Below are positions 50,160 to 59,603 of a stretch of 64,000 nucleotides of DNA, in pieces. The stretch covers positions 719,909 to 783,908 of the forward strand of contig NZ_FRCF01000002.1 in the NCBI RefSeq assembly GCF_900142805.1. The letters are read 5' to 3'. Source of the stretch: Lacicoccus alkaliphilus DSM 16010 (GTDB lineage Bacteria > Bacillota > Bacilli > Staphylococcales > Salinicoccaceae). The notes under the pieces are model-generated. The model was not told the DNA's origin, made no database searches, and worked only from the letters and a program-made list of their open reading frames with translations. How positions within the stretch are numbered: position 1 is the stretch's first letter; every line of letters begins with the position of its first letter. The translations under genes and the position numbers were made by a program.

Positions 50160-50214
50160 TTATCACACCCTGTTATAACAGTAAATTTCAATGGTGTGAA
50201 ACAGTTTGTGATAA
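50160..50214. promoter_or_regulatory. Nested inverted repeats upstream of pdhA
   Basis: TTATCACA (50160-50167) and TGTGATAA (50207-50214) are exact inverse partners, CACACC and GGTGTG lie inside them, and a 12-bp perfect palindrome CTGTTATAACAG (50170-50181) lies within. The block is 60-115 bp ahead of the pdhA start and also ahead of no other gene on that strand. Protein or factor not recognised. Confidence 0.4.
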
Positions 50215-50272
50215 TCCTTAATTTAAAGGGAATGAACATGCGAAACAGAAAGATCTGTTATATTACACGACG

Positions 50273-50902
50273 TTATTCTGCAAATATACTGTAAACTTCG
50301 TCCTTCACTTCATTTAACCGTTCCGTCGCCGTCGCAAACTCGCTCTGCAATATAGACAGCGCTTCATACTCTTCATTGAGCGTGTTGATGCGGTCATCGA
50401 TGGTATCCTGATTCAGTTCTTCCGTCTGCAGGTGTTCGAACAGGTTCATCTCGCTTCCCAGCACGGACTCGAAGGCTCCCATCAGCTCATCATGCACGTC
50501 GTAACGTTCATCCGCCGCGGCGATCAATGCTTCCGCCTGCTGTCTGTACTCCGCGTTGCTGATGTCATCGATCTCTTCAGATGCTTCCGCCGCCTGCTCT
50601 TCAGAAGCAGCCATGACTTCCTGTTCCTCCCTGATCAGTCCGAGACGTTCCTCCGTATTGTCAGCCAGCGCTTCCCCCATCTCAGTCAATTCACTGCGTT
50701 CAGCAGTCGGAAGGCTGTCCTGGATGCGCCCGCGCTCATTTTCAAGTGCATTATATTCTTCACTGATGTCGCTGATTTCCGCTTCAATATCCAGCGTCTC
50801 CTGGAATTCTGTGTAGAAGCCCTCCAACTCATCCATTTCGTTGCTGCATGATGCCAGCAGAAAAACCAAACCTGCCATCATGAGCCCGGCAATCTTCTTC
50901 AT
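50273..50902 (-). CDS. ykyA: YkyA-type lipoprotein
   Basis: A 209-residue putative cell-surface lipoprotein. The N-terminus MKKIAGLMMAGLVFLLASCSNE is a signal peptide with lipobox LASC (lipid cysteine at 19); the rest is a long helical, glutamate-rich, coiled-coil-like domain (about 25-200), as in the YkyA family labelled cell-wall-binding lipoprotein. In Bacillus ykyA also precedes pdhA. It is divergent from def, sharing an 110-bp region that contains a perfect 20-bp palindrome. Biochemical function unknown. Confidence 0.85.
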   Translation of the reverse strand: MKKIAGLMMAGLVFLLASCSNEMDELEGFYTEFQETLDIEAEISDISEEYNALENERGRIQDSLPTAERSELTEMGEALADNTEERLGLIREEQEVMAASEEQAAEASEEIDDISNAEYRQQAEALIAAADERYDVHDELMGAFESVLGSEMNLFEHLQTEELNQDTIDDRINTLNEEYEALSILQSEFATATERLNEVKDEVYSIFAE

Positions 50903-50962
50903 TAATAAAGTCCTCCATAATATCCAGATTTAAATGGTTACCAGATGTTATCTATCACGGTC

Positions 50963-50982
50963 ATTTATAGTATACTATAAAT
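50963..50982. promoter_or_regulatory. Perfect 20-bp palindrome between ykyA and def
   Basis: ATTTATAGTA followed at once by its reverse complement. It covers the likely -10 of def (TATACT at 50971-50976) and is 30 bp from the def start and 61 bp from ykyA. Its centre AGTATACT is the same as in the palindrome at 24001-24022, but the arms differ. Confidence 0.5.
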
Positions 50983-51011
50983 ATTCCTACACAAAAACAG
51001 GAGGGTTTGCC

Positions 51012-51563
51012 TTGTTGACAATGAAAGATATCGTACGTGACCCGGATCCCAGACTCAGGACCAAAGCCGAAGAGGTCACCGATATAGATGGAGAGACGGT
51101 TTCACAATTGAAAGAGATGAGGGAATATGTGATCAATTCCCAGGACGCGGAGACGGCGGAAAAATACGGACTGCGTCCCGGTGTGGGCCTTGCCGCACCC
51201 CAGATAGGCCTTAATAAGAGGATGCTCGCAATCTATGTGGAGAATGAGGATGGAGAAGCGGAATATGATTATATGCTGATCAATCCTAAAGTGAAGAGCC
51301 ATTCCGTGAACCAAACCTATCTGCCCGGCGGTGAAGGCTGCCTCAGCGTCGATGAAGATATCGAAGGGCTCGTCCACCGGTATCAGAGGATACGTGTCAC
51401 AGCAACGACGACAGACGGGGAGAAAATCGAAATCAAAGCGAAAGGTTACCTCGCGGTCATACTTCAGCATGAACTGGATCATCTGGACGGCATCCTGTTT
51501 TATGACCACATCGACAAAGACTTTCCGAACGATCCTAAAATCGGCGCCAAGCCGCTGGAATAA
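51012..51563 (+). CDS. def: Peptide deformylase
   Basis: Metalloenzyme that removes the formyl group from nascent proteins. The 183 residues show all three motifs: GVGLAAPQIG (about 57-66), EGCLSV (about 110-115, metal cysteine) and HELDHLDGILFYDH (about 154-167). The start is TTG, read as MLTMKDIVRD as in Staphylococcus, with AGGAGG 7 nt upstream; the first ATG (51021) is too far from that site. Divergent from ykyA and closed by a terminator. Confidence 0.94.
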   Translation: MLTMKDIVRDPDPRLRTKAEEVTDIDGETVSQLKEMREYVINSQDAETAEKYGLRPGVGLAAPQIGLNKRMLAIYVENEDGEAEYDYMLINPKVKSHSVNQTYLPGGEGCLSVDEDIEGLVHRYQRIRVTATTTDGEKIEIKAKGYLAVILQHELDHLDGILFYDHIDKDFPNDPKIGAKPLE

Positions 51564-51564
51564 C

Positions 51565-51591
51565 AAAAACCCGTGACACCACGGGTTTTAC
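51565..51591. terminator. Terminator after def
   Basis: AAACCCGTG / CACGGGTTT hairpin with a 4-nt loop and A/T tracts on both sides; it may also serve the converging small gene. Confidence 0.82.
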
Positions 51592-51851
51592 AGGAAATCA
51601 TCCCGGCGTTCTTTGAACGGGATGTTTTTTTCATAGAGCAGGGGTTTCAGTTCATCAAAAGTGTCCAGGTCCAATACTTCCGGATCTTTGCCGTGCCTCG
51701 GGCGGTGGACATCTTCAGCATCTGAATCCGCTGCATATTCATAGGTCATCACCACGCCTTTGTCACGGACGTTGAACTCGAGGCGGCTGAAATTCCGATC
51801 TTCACGCTCCGCCTCCATTAGTATGCGGGTCAATAAGTTTTGTGCTTTCAC
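51588..51851 (-). CDS. Conserved small Staphylococcaceae protein of unknown function
   Basis: An 87-residue acidic protein (MKAQNLLTRILMEAEREDRN start, DADSDAEDV-like acidic middle, FKERRDDFL end) with alternating charged strands and no known motif. The start is GTG with GGAGGG 6 nt upstream. A gene of similar size sits between def and rpoY-rnjA in staphylococci, so it is position-conserved. Converges on def. Confidence 0.7.
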   Translation of the reverse strand: MKAQNLLTRILMEAEREDRNFSRLEFNVRDKGVVMTYEYAADSDAEDVHRPRHGKDPEVLDLDTFDELKPLLYEKNIPFKERRDDFL

Positions 51852-51920
51852 AAGTTTCCCTCCATTCACTACTATTATAAAGTCTTTGCATGCAAGTCGT
51901 CTATATTGTAGAATAAAAAG

Positions 51921-52083
51921 TAAGTGGATGGGGGATGCAGTCATCATGCTCAAACGGTCATGCCGCATATTCAGGCAGGGACCGGGACGCATTCCCGGAA
52001 GAGAATGTTCATTAGGCAGTGAATTCAGGAAGTGAGAATGATCCTAAAATTGTGCTTAACTTATATGAGCACAATTTTTTTGA
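51921..52083 (+). ncRNA. Candidate small RNA or short-peptide transcript upstream of rpoY
   Basis: A promoter TTGCAT (51886-51891)-17-TAGAAT (51909-51914) and an intrinsic terminator (AAATTGTGCT, 11-nt loop, AGCACAATTT plus T-run, 52046-52083) bracket about 160 nt that has no gene on this strand. A separate promoter for rpoY (TTTGAT-17-TATATA) starts inside the T-run, so this is not simply the rpoY leader. A short frame starting ATG CTC AAA CGG (about 51946-52035) with GGGGGA upstream could encode a 29-residue basic peptide; I do not treat it as a gene. Confidence 0.4.
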
Positions 52084-52134
52084 TGATATTTAGATCAACA
52101 CTATATATATTTTTAATAAAAAGGAGAAATGGAC

Positions 52135-52350
52135 ATGGCAGTATTCAAAGTGTTTTATCAGGAAAACCTGACCGACCGCATCATTCGTGAAGATACGCAT
52201 ACAAAGTATTTCGAAGCAGAGTCGGAAACGGAAGTCCGCAGGATTTTAAGCGACTCGGGTTACAATATCGAGCTTGTCGAGGAACTCAGCGATGCTCACC
52301 TGAATTACGAAAAAGAAAACAATTCACAATTTAAGGTGGAGAATTTATAA
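52135..52350 (+). CDS. rpoY: RNA polymerase epsilon subunit
   Basis: Small accessory subunit (formerly YkzG/DUF1447) of Bacillota RNA polymerase. The 71 residues start [23 protein letters not shown] and continue with [38 protein letters not shown], the whole family signature. AAGGAG is 8 nt before this ATG; an ATG two codons earlier overlaps that spacing. Its TAA overlaps the rnjA ATG by one base, giving the conserved rpoY-rnjA pair. Confidence 0.95.
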   Translation: MAVFKVFYQENLTDRIIREDTHTKYFEAESETEVRRILSDSGYNIELVEELSDAHLNYEKENNSQFKVENL

Positions 52351-54041
52351 TGTCACTTGAAAAACAGGAAGTCGGCGTATACGCACTGGGCGGCCTCGGT
52401 GAAATCGGCAAGAACATGTATTGTGTCGAATATAAGGATGAAATCATCATCATTGATGCAGGCATCAAGTTCCCGGATGACGAGCAGCTCGGCATCGACT
52501 ATGTCATTCCCGACTACAGCTATCTGATTGAAAACCAATCCAAAATCAAAGCACTCATCGTTACACACGGGCATGAGGACCACATCGGCGGTATACCGTT
52601 TCTATTGAAAGAGATCAACGTACCGATTTATTCCGGTCCGCTTGCACTCGGGCTGATACGCAACAAATTGGAAGAGCATCGCTTGCTGCGTACGGCGGAA
52701 TTGAATGAAATCCAGGAGGACAGCGTGCTGGACTTCGGCAATATGACCGTTGATTTCTTTCTGGTCACACACTCCATACCGGAAGCGTACGGAGTGGTCG
52801 TCAGGACACCGGAAGGCAACATCGTGCACACCGGTGACTTCAAGTTCGACTTCACGCCTGTCGGTGAGCCGGCAAACATTGCCAAAATGGCCCAGCTCGG
52901 CGAGGAAGGCGTCTTATGCCTCCTATCCGACTCGACGAACGCCACCGTCCCGAACTTCACAATCAGTGAAAAATCGGTTGGACAGAATGTCGAGGATATA
53001 TTCAGGAAGTGTACGGGCAGGATCATCTTCGCGACATTCGCATCCAATATCTACCGCGTACAGCAGGCGATCGATGCCGCAGTCAAACTGGACCGCAAGA
53101 TCTGCATTTTCGGACGCAGCATGGAAAACAACATCAAAATCGGTACGGAGCTCGGCTACATCAAAGCGCCGCCCGAAACATTCATCGAACCGAAGATGAT
53201 CAACAAAATCGAAAAGCACAAAGTGATGATCCTGTGTACAGGATCACAGGGGGAGCCTATGGCGGCACTGTCCAGGATCGCCAACGGCACCCACCGCCAG
53301 ATCAGCATCATCCCGGATGACACAGTCATTTTCAGTTCTTCACCGATTCCGGGCAACACACTGAGCGTCAACCGCACGATCAATTCATTGTTCAAAGCCG
53401 GAGCGGATGTCATCCACGGCCGTCTCTCCAACATCCATACTTCAGGTCATGGTTCCCAGGAGGAGCAGAAACTGATGCTGCGCCTGATCAGGCCGAAATA
53501 TTTCATGCCGATCCACGGGGAGTACCGCATGCTGAAACTGCATAAAGACCTGGCCGTCTCCACAGGCATGGAAGAGGAGAATGTCTTCATCACGGAAATC
53601 GGCGACGTCGTCGCACTGACAAAAGATTCGGCGCGCTTGAGCCACCGTGTACAGGCAGGGACAGTGTTTGTTGACGGCATAGGCATCGGGGATATCGGAA
53701 ATATCGTCCTCCGTGACCGTAAGGATCTGTCCGAGGAGGGGCTGGCCATCGTCGTCGTTTCCATCGACTTCGAGACGAAGCAGCTGCTCAGCGGCCCGGA
53801 CATCATCTCCCGCGGATTCGTGTACATGCGTGAATCCTACGGACTCATCCGCAGTGCGGAGAGGAAAATAAAAGACGATGTGACCAAGCTGCTTGAATCC
53901 AAGGAGAATGTCGAGTGGTTCAACGTCAAACAGCTCATCATCGAAGAACTCAGCCAGCACCTTTACAGAAAAACGAAACGCAGTCCCATGATCCTGCCAA
54001 TGATCATGAGGATCAATGACGAGAAACTCCAAAAGAAGTAG
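52350..54041 (+). CDS. rnjA: Ribonuclease J1
   Basis: Dual endo- and 5'-exoribonuclease for mRNA decay and rRNA maturation. The 563 residues show the metallo-beta-lactamase motif [10 protein letters not shown] (about 74-83), further ligands in VTHSIPEA and [11 protein letters not shown] (about 140-175), beta-CASP text [17 protein letters not shown] (about 226-242), [33 protein letters not shown] (about 365-397) and the C-terminal domain. Translationally coupled to rpoY; ktrC-cydBA follow on the other strand. Confidence 0.97.
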   Translation: MSLEKQEVGVYALGGLGEIGKNMYCVEYKDEIIIIDAGIKFPDDEQLGIDYVIPDYSYLIENQSKIKALIVTHGHEDHIGGIPFLLKEINVPIYSGPLALGLIRNKLEEHRLLRTAELNEIQEDSVLDFGNMTVDFFLVTHSIPEAYGVVVRTPEGNIVHTGDFKFDFTPVGEPANIAKMAQLGEEGVLCLLSDSTNATVPNFTISEKSVGQNVEDIFRKCTGRIIFATFASNIYRVQQAIDAAVKLDRKICIFGRSMENNIKIGTELGYIKAPPETFIEPKMINKIEKHKVMILCTGSQGEPMAALSRIANGTHRQISIIPDDTVIFSSSPIPGNTLSVNRTINSLFKAGADVIHGRLSNIHTSGHGSQEEQKLMLRLIRPKYFMPIHGEYRMLKLHKDLAVSTGMEEENVFITEIGDVVALTKDSARLSHRVQAGTVFVDGIGIGDIGNIVLRDRKDLSEEGLAIVVVSIDFETKQLLSGPDIISRGFVYMRESYGLIRSAERKIKDDVTKLLESKENVEWFNVKQLIIEELSQHLYRKTKRSPMILPMIMRINDEKLQKK

Positions 54042-54050
54042 TAGATGAAA

Positions 54051-54084
54051 CAACCGCCCCGGCAGATCTGCCGGGGCGGTTTTG
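54051..54084 (+). terminator. Terminator after rnjA
   Basis: AACCGCCCCGGCAGA with its complement and a 3-nt loop, then TTTT; a very GC-rich 15-bp stem. Confidence 0.88.
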
Positions 54085-54132
54085 GTGTCTCCATCATCTT
54101 AAGTCTTCACGGCAGTCACTGCCGCCACGCCT

Positions 54133-54792
54133 CTAATCCATCATCTTCTTTTCAAAAGCCGTCAAATCACTGTCCCCGCCGATCGCAATCAATACATCAT
54201 CACGTTCTATCTCCAAATTCGGGTCCGGTGAAATGATGATCGAGTCATCCCGTTTTATTGCTATGATGCTGATGCCGTAAGTCGCACGGATATCCAGCTC
54301 GAGGATCGACCGCCCCGCCAGTTTCTTTCCGGCAAGATATTCCACGACCGAGAATTCATCGCTCAGCTCCAGGTAATCCAGCACCGAACTCGACATCATC
54401 TTGTGGGCGATGCGGCGGCCCATATCTCGTTCCGGGTGGACGACATAATCTGCACCGATCTTCTCGAGCACCCGGGCGTGGTACATGCTCTGTGCTTTCA
54501 CGGTGACTCTCTTGACGCCGATATCCTTTAAAAGAAGTGTGGTCAGGATACTCGACTGGATGTTGTCCCCGATCGCCACGATGACATGATCGAAATTTCT
54601 GAGCCCGAGATCCTTCAGCACGGACTCTTCCGTTGTATCTGCAATCACCGACTGAGTGGCGATATCCTGAAAATCCTTCACCCTTTCCTGATCCCTGTCA
54701 ATGGCAAGCACGTTGGCATCCAGTTCATTCAGCTCCTCCACTATGCTGCCGCCGAATCTGCCGAGTCCGATCACTGCGAATTCCTTTTTCAT
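54133..54792 (-). CDS. ktrC: Ktr potassium uptake regulatory (RCK) protein
   Basis: Cytoplasmic gating subunit that binds NAD/ATP and c-di-AMP and pairs with a KtrB/KtrD channel. The 219 residues have the Rossmann fold EFAVIGLGRFGGSIVEELNEL (about 3-23) with the acidic end of strand 2 (VLAIDRD), HVIVAIGDN near 70, and a TrkA_C domain (about 135-215). KtrC is preferred to KtrA because the ktrC homologue stands next to rnjA in Bacillus and next to cydB in Staphylococcus. No channel gene is in the window. Confidence 0.9.
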   Translation of the reverse strand: MKKEFAVIGLGRFGGSIVEELNELDANVLAIDRDQERVKDFQDIATQSVIADTTEESVLKDLGLRNFDHVIVAIGDNIQSSILTTLLLKDIGVKRVTVKAQSMYHARVLEKIGADYVVHPERDMGRRIAHKMMSSSVLDYLELSDEFSVVEYLAGKKLAGRSILELDIRATYGISIIAIKRDDSIIISPDPNLEIERDDVLIAIGGDSDLTAFEKKMMD

Positions 54793-54876
54793 TCCTGACT
54801 CCTCCGCTTCTTAAAACATCTTTTCCAACCATAATTCATATAATAAACTTCCTGCTGTAAAATTCAACAAATAAAT

Positions 54877-54906
54877 GAAAAAACCGCGTCCTGTGACGGA
54901 CGCGGC
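54877..54906 (-). terminator. Terminator after cydB
   Basis: CCGCGTCC / GGACGCGG hairpin with a 6-nt loop, then TTTTTTC on the minus strand. Confidence 0.86.
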
Positions 54907-54920
54907 CAAATTGACCAGGC

Positions 54921-55955
54921 CTAGTACCCTTCCTCATTCCTGCCTTCCACATATTCGGTGTTGAATATGAACAGCCTCAGGAGAAGTATGATACTCGGTA
55001 TCAACAGCAGCAGTCCAAGTATGAAAGCGATGGTCAGGCTGAAAGCCATCGATTCATTTACAACACTTGTGTTGATATCAATATAAGGGTACAGGATGTA
55101 CGGCAGCTTGCTGATGCCGTATCCGTAGAATGCAAAGCCGAATTGAAGCATGATCATGATGAAGGCGAGCCCGAAGTGCCGCTTCCTCCATATCAGGAAG
55201 ACCGCGATGATCATCGACAGCAGGCTCAGGCCGAATAGATACCAGTAGTCCTGCGCAGCCACGAAGTGTTCAAGGTTGTGTTCCCTTAAGCTTAAGAACG
55301 TGAACTGGCTGATTACAAGCATCGGCAGTGTCCAGATCATGAACCAGCCCCTGAATGTTTCCATGGCACTTTCATTTTTCGCTTTTGCTGCATAGTAAGT
55401 CAAAAATCCGCTGGATATATAAAGGACCAGTATGATCGCCAGGAAAACGACGGTCCAGGCATAGGGGCTGAGCAGCAGCTCCATGACATCGAGCTGCACC
55501 CCGTCACCATCCCCATAAATATATCCACCCTCCGAGATCACCAGCACCACCGATAGTGATGCCGGAATCAGGAGACCAGTCACCCCGTAAAGGAACGCCC
55601 ACGATTTACGCGGTTTTGTCGCATAGGAATTGAATGCATAATAACTCCCGCGGATGGCAAGCAGAATCAGCGCGATGCTCCCGGGGATCAGCAGTGTCGT
55701 GCCGAAGTAGTAAGCCGTGTCGGGATAAAACCCGACGATGCCGACGAAGAAGAACACGAAGAAAACATTCGTCACTTCCCAGACCGGGCTCAAATAACGC
55801 TGGATGATATGACTGACTTTCCGGTGCTGTCCGGTCTGTATCGCATAATAGTTGAAGAACCCCGCACCAAAGTCGATGGCTGCGACGATGATATATCCGT
55901 ATAGAAAGGTCCAGAGCACCGTGATGCCGATCATTTCATAGTTCAAGTCCATCAT
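54921..55955 (-). CDS. cydB: Cytochrome bd oxidase subunit II
   Basis: Second subunit of the bd-type quinol oxidase. The 344-residue polytopic protein starts MMDLNYEMIGITVLWTFLYGYIIVAAIDFGAGFFNYY, the CydB family start with the conserved DFGAG, and has about eight to nine membrane helices, including IQRYLSPVWEVTNVFFVFFFVGIVGFYP (about 47-74). Its ATG overlaps the cydA stop (ATGA), so the subunits are coupled. Confidence 0.94.
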   Translation of the reverse strand: MMDLNYEMIGITVLWTFLYGYIIVAAIDFGAGFFNYYAIQTGQHRKVSHIIQRYLSPVWEVTNVFFVFFFVGIVGFYPDTAYYFGTTLLIPGSIALILLAIRGSYYAFNSYATKPRKSWAFLYGVTGLLIPASLSVVLVISEGGYIYGDGDGVQLDVMELLLSPYAWTVVFLAIILVLYISSGFLTYYAAKAKNESAMETFRGWFMIWTLPMLVISQFTFLSLREHNLEHFVAAQDYWYLFGLSLLSMIIAVFLIWRKRHFGLAFIMIMLQFGFAFYGYGISKLPYILYPYIDINTSVVNESMAFSLTIAFILGLLLLIPSIILLLRLFIFNTEYVEGRNEEGY

Positions 55956-57301
55956 TTGGCATCCACTCCCTCACCATAATATTCCGCGCGTGAAGATTCG
56001 GCTGAGCTGTTGTTGAACATTTTGATCAATACATATGCACATGTAAACCCGAGCACGATGTATAGTATGATGAATGCGATCAGCACCATGCCAAGACCTT
56101 CCGCATTCGTCACGGCTTCCGCCACCCGCATATAGCCGCGGATGATCCACGGCTGACGGCCCATCTCAGCCAGGAACCAGCCTGCCTCGATGGCCATCAT
56201 GGATAACGGTCCGGTCAGGAAGTAGGCGTATAACAGTGCCGGATGATGTTCATTGAACCGGGTGAACTTCTTGACGATGAAGTAAATCACCGAGACACCG
56301 AAGGCATACATCCCGAACATGACCATCAGGTCGAAGAAATAGTGTATGACCAGAGGCGGATGCTCTTCTTCAGGTATATCGTTCAGTCCGGTCACTTCCG
56401 TATCGAAGGAATTGCCTGACAGGAAGCTGAGCGCCCAAGGGATCCTGAGGGCATAGTTCACTTCCTGGTTTTCCTCATCCAATATGCCGAACAAGACCAG
56501 GTCGGCATGGGTTTCGGTCTCGAAATGCCATTCCATCGCCGCCAGTTTTTCCGGCTGCTCGTTATGAAGGAATTTAGCCGAGAAGTCCCCTGCAACGATT
56601 GTGAGCAGACTCATGATGACACCGATGGACATCGTCACTTTCAAAGCCTTTTTATGGTACTCGCGGTCTTTTTCAAATTTATTTTTGATGAGCTTGTATG
56701 CGGCGATTGATGCAAGGATGAATGCTGCTGTCATATACGCCGTCGCGACCACGTGGAAGACCCTCACATAGACTGAGGGGTTCAGCATCGCTGCCACAGG
56801 ATCGATGTTGACGAATGTCTCTTCAGACAGTTCGAATCCGGCCGGTGTATTCATGAAAGAGTTCACCGAAGTGATGAATACGGCCGACAACGTGGAACCG
56901 ATGACGATTGGTATGTTCAGCAGCCAATGATGCCAGGGGTTTTTAAAGCGTCCCCATGTATATAGAAAGATCCCAAGGAATATGGCTTCAAAGAAGAACG
57001 CAAAAGTTTCCATGAACAGCGGCAGCGCGATGATCTGCCCGCCAAGCCTCATGAAGTCCGGCCATATCAGTGAAAGCTGCAGGCCGATGATCGTGCCTGT
57101 CACGACCCCCACTGCAACGGTCACTGTGAAGCCTTTGGCAATCCGTCTTGCCATCGTCAAGTATTGCGAGTCTTTCTTTTTGATTCCCAGAAATTCCATG
57201 ACCATGATGACTATGGGTATACCGACGCCGATAGTGGCAAAGATAATATGAAAACCAAGAGTACTTGCTGTTATTATACGTCCTAACAGAACATCATCCA
57301 C
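55952..57301 (-). CDS. cydA: Cytochrome bd oxidase subunit I
   Basis: Heme-carrying subunit of the high-affinity bd oxidase. The 449 residues include the N-terminal heme histidine (LGFHIIFATIGVGIPIVIM, about 15-33), a second one in VFHVVATAYMTAAFI (about 179-193), the short Q-loop with the KLAAMEWHFETE motif (about 252-263) and the C-terminal GWFLAEMGRQPWIIRGYMRV (about 385-404). The short Q-loop is the Bacillota type. Transcribed with cydB; a Rex-like site lies 77 bp upstream. Confidence 0.95.
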   Translation of the reverse strand: MDDVLLGRIITASTLGFHIIFATIGVGIPIVIMVMEFLGIKKKDSQYLTMARRIAKGFTVTVAVGVVTGTIIGLQLSLIWPDFMRLGGQIIALPLFMETFAFFFEAIFLGIFLYTWGRFKNPWHHWLLNIPIVIGSTLSAVFITSVNSFMNTPAGFELSEETFVNIDPVAAMLNPSVYVRVFHVVATAYMTAAFILASIAAYKLIKNKFEKDREYHKKALKVTMSIGVIMSLLTIVAGDFSAKFLHNEQPEKLAAMEWHFETETHADLVLFGILDEENQEVNYALRIPWALSFLSGNSFDTEVTGLNDIPEEEHPPLVIHYFFDLMVMFGMYAFGVSVIYFIVKKFTRFNEHHPALLYAYFLTGPLSMMAIEAGWFLAEMGRQPWIIRGYMRVAEAVTNAEGLGMVLIAFIILYIVLGFTCAYVLIKMFNNSSAESSRAEYYGEGVDAK

Positions 57302-57377
57302 TTAAATCACTCCTTATATCCGTACCCCTAATTATATAACCATTTCACCGCATTTCAATCGGTGTTACATGACAATA

Positions 57378-57395
57378 TTGTGAAAAAATGTTCAA
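57378..57395. promoter_or_regulatory. Rex-like operator upstream of cydA
   Basis: TTGTGAAAAAATGTTCAA: the left half is a perfect Rex half-site and the AT spacer fits, the right half matches three of six positions of TCACAA. Rex, the NADH sensor, is known to repress cydAB in Bacillus and Staphylococcus. Position and half-site are seen; binding is inference. Confidence 0.5.
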
Positions 57396-57438
57396 TAAAG
57401 GCCGGGCGCTCCGAAAACGTTCATCCTGTTTCCATCCA

Positions 57439-57488
57439 AAAATGAAGACACATGAATCCACATCAGCCTGAGGTGAATTTCATGTGTC
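57439..57488 (-). terminator. Terminator after ptsI
   Basis: GACACATGAA / TTCATGTGTC outer stem around an inner CACCTCA / TGATGTG pairing, then TTCATTTTTG on the minus strand. Confidence 0.78.
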
Positions 57489-57497
57489 CGGGTTAAC

Positions 57498-59225
57498 TTA
57501 TATACGCTCTGTGTACTCTTTGATGAGCGCATTCACCGTTTCCGCATCCGGTGAACGCAATGCAGTTTCAGCCAGGTGTTGCATATCCGTCTTCTTGAGG
57601 TTTTTGATCTGCCTGCGCGCTTTCAACACACTGCCTGCACTCATTGAAAACTCATCGAGACCAAGGCCGATCAGGAGTGGCACCGCCTCAGGGTCCCCCG
57701 CCATCTCACCGCACATGCCGACCCATTTGTCCTCTGCATGCGCCGATTTGATGACGTTGTCGATCAGGCGCAGCAATGCCGGATGGCCGGGCTGATAAAG
57801 GTAGGAGACGTTCTCGTTCATACGGTCGGCAGCAAATGTATACTGGATCAGGTCGTTCGTCCCGATGCTGAAGAAGTCCACCACTTTGGCGAATTCATCC
57901 GCAAGGATGGCAGCCGATGGTATTTCGACCATGATGCCGACTTCTATATCATCTTTGACATCCACTTTATCCGCCTTCAGTTCATCTCTGCACTCGACCA
58001 GCAGTGCTTTCGCTTCCTCGAACTCCTGTATCGTCGCGATCATCGGAAACATGATTTTCAGATTCCCGTGCACGCTCGCCCGGAGCAGTGCACGGAGCTG
58101 CGTCCTGAAGAGTTCTTTATTGCCGAGGGCCAAGCGTACCGCCCTGTAGCCGAGGAATGGATTGAGCTCTTTCGGCATATCGAGGGCCGGAACTTCCTTG
58201 TCGCCCCCGATGTCGATCGTCCGCACGACGACGGGTTGATCATCCATTTTCTCAAGGACGCTCTTATAAGCTTCATATTGCTCATCCTCTTCCGGCAATG
58301 TATCGCGGCCCATATACAGGAATTCCGTACGGAACAGGCCGATGCCCTCTGCACCATTCGCAAGCACACCGTCCACATCATCCGGGGTGCCGATATTTGC
58401 AGCAAGCTCGACTGTCACGCCGTCCTGCGTCTTGGTTTCATCGCCCTTCAGTTCAAGCAGGTTTTCCCTTTCCTGCTCCAGGTTTTCGGCCTTCAGTTCA
58501 TAGGCTTTGATCTCCTTTGCGGTGGCGCCGATGATGACATCTCCGACTGTGCCGTCAACGATCACCATGCCGCCGCCAGCGGCTGAAGCCGTCACCTCTT
58601 TCGTCCCCACGACTGCAGGGATTTCCAGGGAACGCGCCATGATTGCAGAATGGGATGTGCGCCCGCCGGCGTTCGTCACAAAACCTTTGACGAACCGTTT
58701 ATCGAGCTGCGCGGTATCCGAAGGCGTCAGATCATCGGCGATGATGATGACCGCCTCATCAATGGATGCAGGGTCCGGCAGGGGACGTCCGAGCAGATGT
58801 GAAAGCACCCGCTTGGAGACGTCCTTGATATCTGCGGCACGCTCCTTCATATACTCATTTTCCATATTTTCAAACGTGCTGATGAACTGATCCCGCACTT
58901 CCACCAGTGCCTGCGGCGCGCTCCGTAATTCACCGGTGACCTTCTCTTCGATGGGACCGATGAATTCAGGGTCGTCGAGAACCAATAGGTGTGCCTCGAA
59001 AATGGCCGCGTGTTCAGGCCCTACAGCCTTTTCTGCATGGTTGCGGATTTTGGTGATTTCCACTTTTGTATTGTGGATGCTGTCCCTGAACTTTTGAACT
59101 TCCTCTGCCGATGCACTGCCTTCGATTGAAGTTTCAGTGAAATTCAAATCCGGTTCTGCGAGAGAGTAGGCTTTTGCCATCGCTATGCCCTCACTCGCAC
59201 CGATTCCATTCAGTATTTTTGACAT
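57498..59225 (-). CDS. ptsI: PTS enzyme I (phosphoenolpyruvate-protein phosphotransferase)
   Basis: Takes phosphate from phosphoenolpyruvate and gives it to HPr. The 575 residues show the phosphohistidine site [21 protein letters not shown] (about 185-205), the PEP-binding [23 protein letters not shown] (about 290-312), [30 protein letters not shown], and the catalytic cysteine region [12 protein letters not shown] (about 497-508). Its ATG abuts the ptsH stop; the pair is the universal ptsHI operon. Confidence 0.97.
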   Translation of the reverse strand: MSKILNGIGASEGIAMAKAYSLAEPDLNFTETSIEGSASAEEVQKFRDSIHNTKVEITKIRNHAEKAVGPEHAAIFEAHLLVLDDPEFIGPIEEKVTGELRSAPQALVEVRDQFISTFENMENEYMKERAADIKDVSKRVLSHLLGRPLPDPASIDEAVIIIADDLTPSDTAQLDKRFVKGFVTNAGGRTSHSAIMARSLEIPAVVGTKEVTASAAGGGMVIVDGTVGDVIIGATAKEIKAYELKAENLEQERENLLELKGDETKTQDGVTVELAANIGTPDDVDGVLANGAEGIGLFRTEFLYMGRDTLPEEDEQYEAYKSVLEKMDDQPVVVRTIDIGGDKEVPALDMPKELNPFLGYRAVRLALGNKELFRTQLRALLRASVHGNLKIMFPMIATIQEFEEAKALLVECRDELKADKVDVKDDIEVGIMVEIPSAAILADEFAKVVDFFSIGTNDLIQYTFAADRMNENVSYLYQPGHPALLRLIDNVIKSAHAEDKWVGMCGEMAGDPEAVPLLIGLGLDEFSMSAGSVLKARRQIKNLKKTDMQHLAETALRSPDAETVNALIKEYTERI

Positions 59226-59491
59226 TAGCCAGTCAGCCCTTCTCTGCTTAATGTATCCGTCACCGCCTGCAGAGCCTCTTCCTCATCGTTGCCGTCTGCA
59301 TAGACCGTGACTTCCGAATCTTTCCCCACACCAAGTGACATGACGCCCATGATGGATTTCAAATTCACTTTCTTGCCGTTGAACTCCAGCTGCAGATCCG
59401 CATCGAACTTCGACGCCGTCTGCACCAGGATCGTCGCCGGCCTTGCATGTATACCTGTTTCATCCGTTATAAAATATGATTTTTGCTCCAT
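59225..59491 (-). CDS. ptsH: PTS phosphocarrier HPr
   Basis: 88-residue phosphocarrier. The active histidine is His15 in [12 protein letters not shown] and the regulatory HPr-kinase serine is Ser46 in [15 protein letters not shown], both at the standard numbers. The regulatory serine implies CcpA/HPr-Ser-P carbon control, which fits the cre site at the ilvB promoter. First gene of ptsHI. Confidence 0.97.
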   Translation of the reverse strand: MEQKSYFITDETGIHARPATILVQTASKFDADLQLEFNGKKVNLKSIMGVMSLGVGKDSEVTVYADGNDEEEALQAVTDTLSREGLTG

Positions 59492-59603
59492 TGCTGATTA
59501 GCTCCTTTTTGTCATGAAATAAAATGATTATATTTGGGTTTATCCTTAACCGTTCACATCAACCTGCACAACAGCGAGAGCCGACAAAGTGTCAGCTCCC
59601 GGT

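Noticed and set aside
51946..52035. 29-codon basic peptide gene upstream of rpoY
   Set aside because: Ribosome site is plausible but there is no evidence of conservation; kept only as a note within the candidate small RNA.
57411..57424. cre site upstream of cydA (GAAAACGTTC core)
   Set aside because: Only the core fits; both ends mismatch the consensus.
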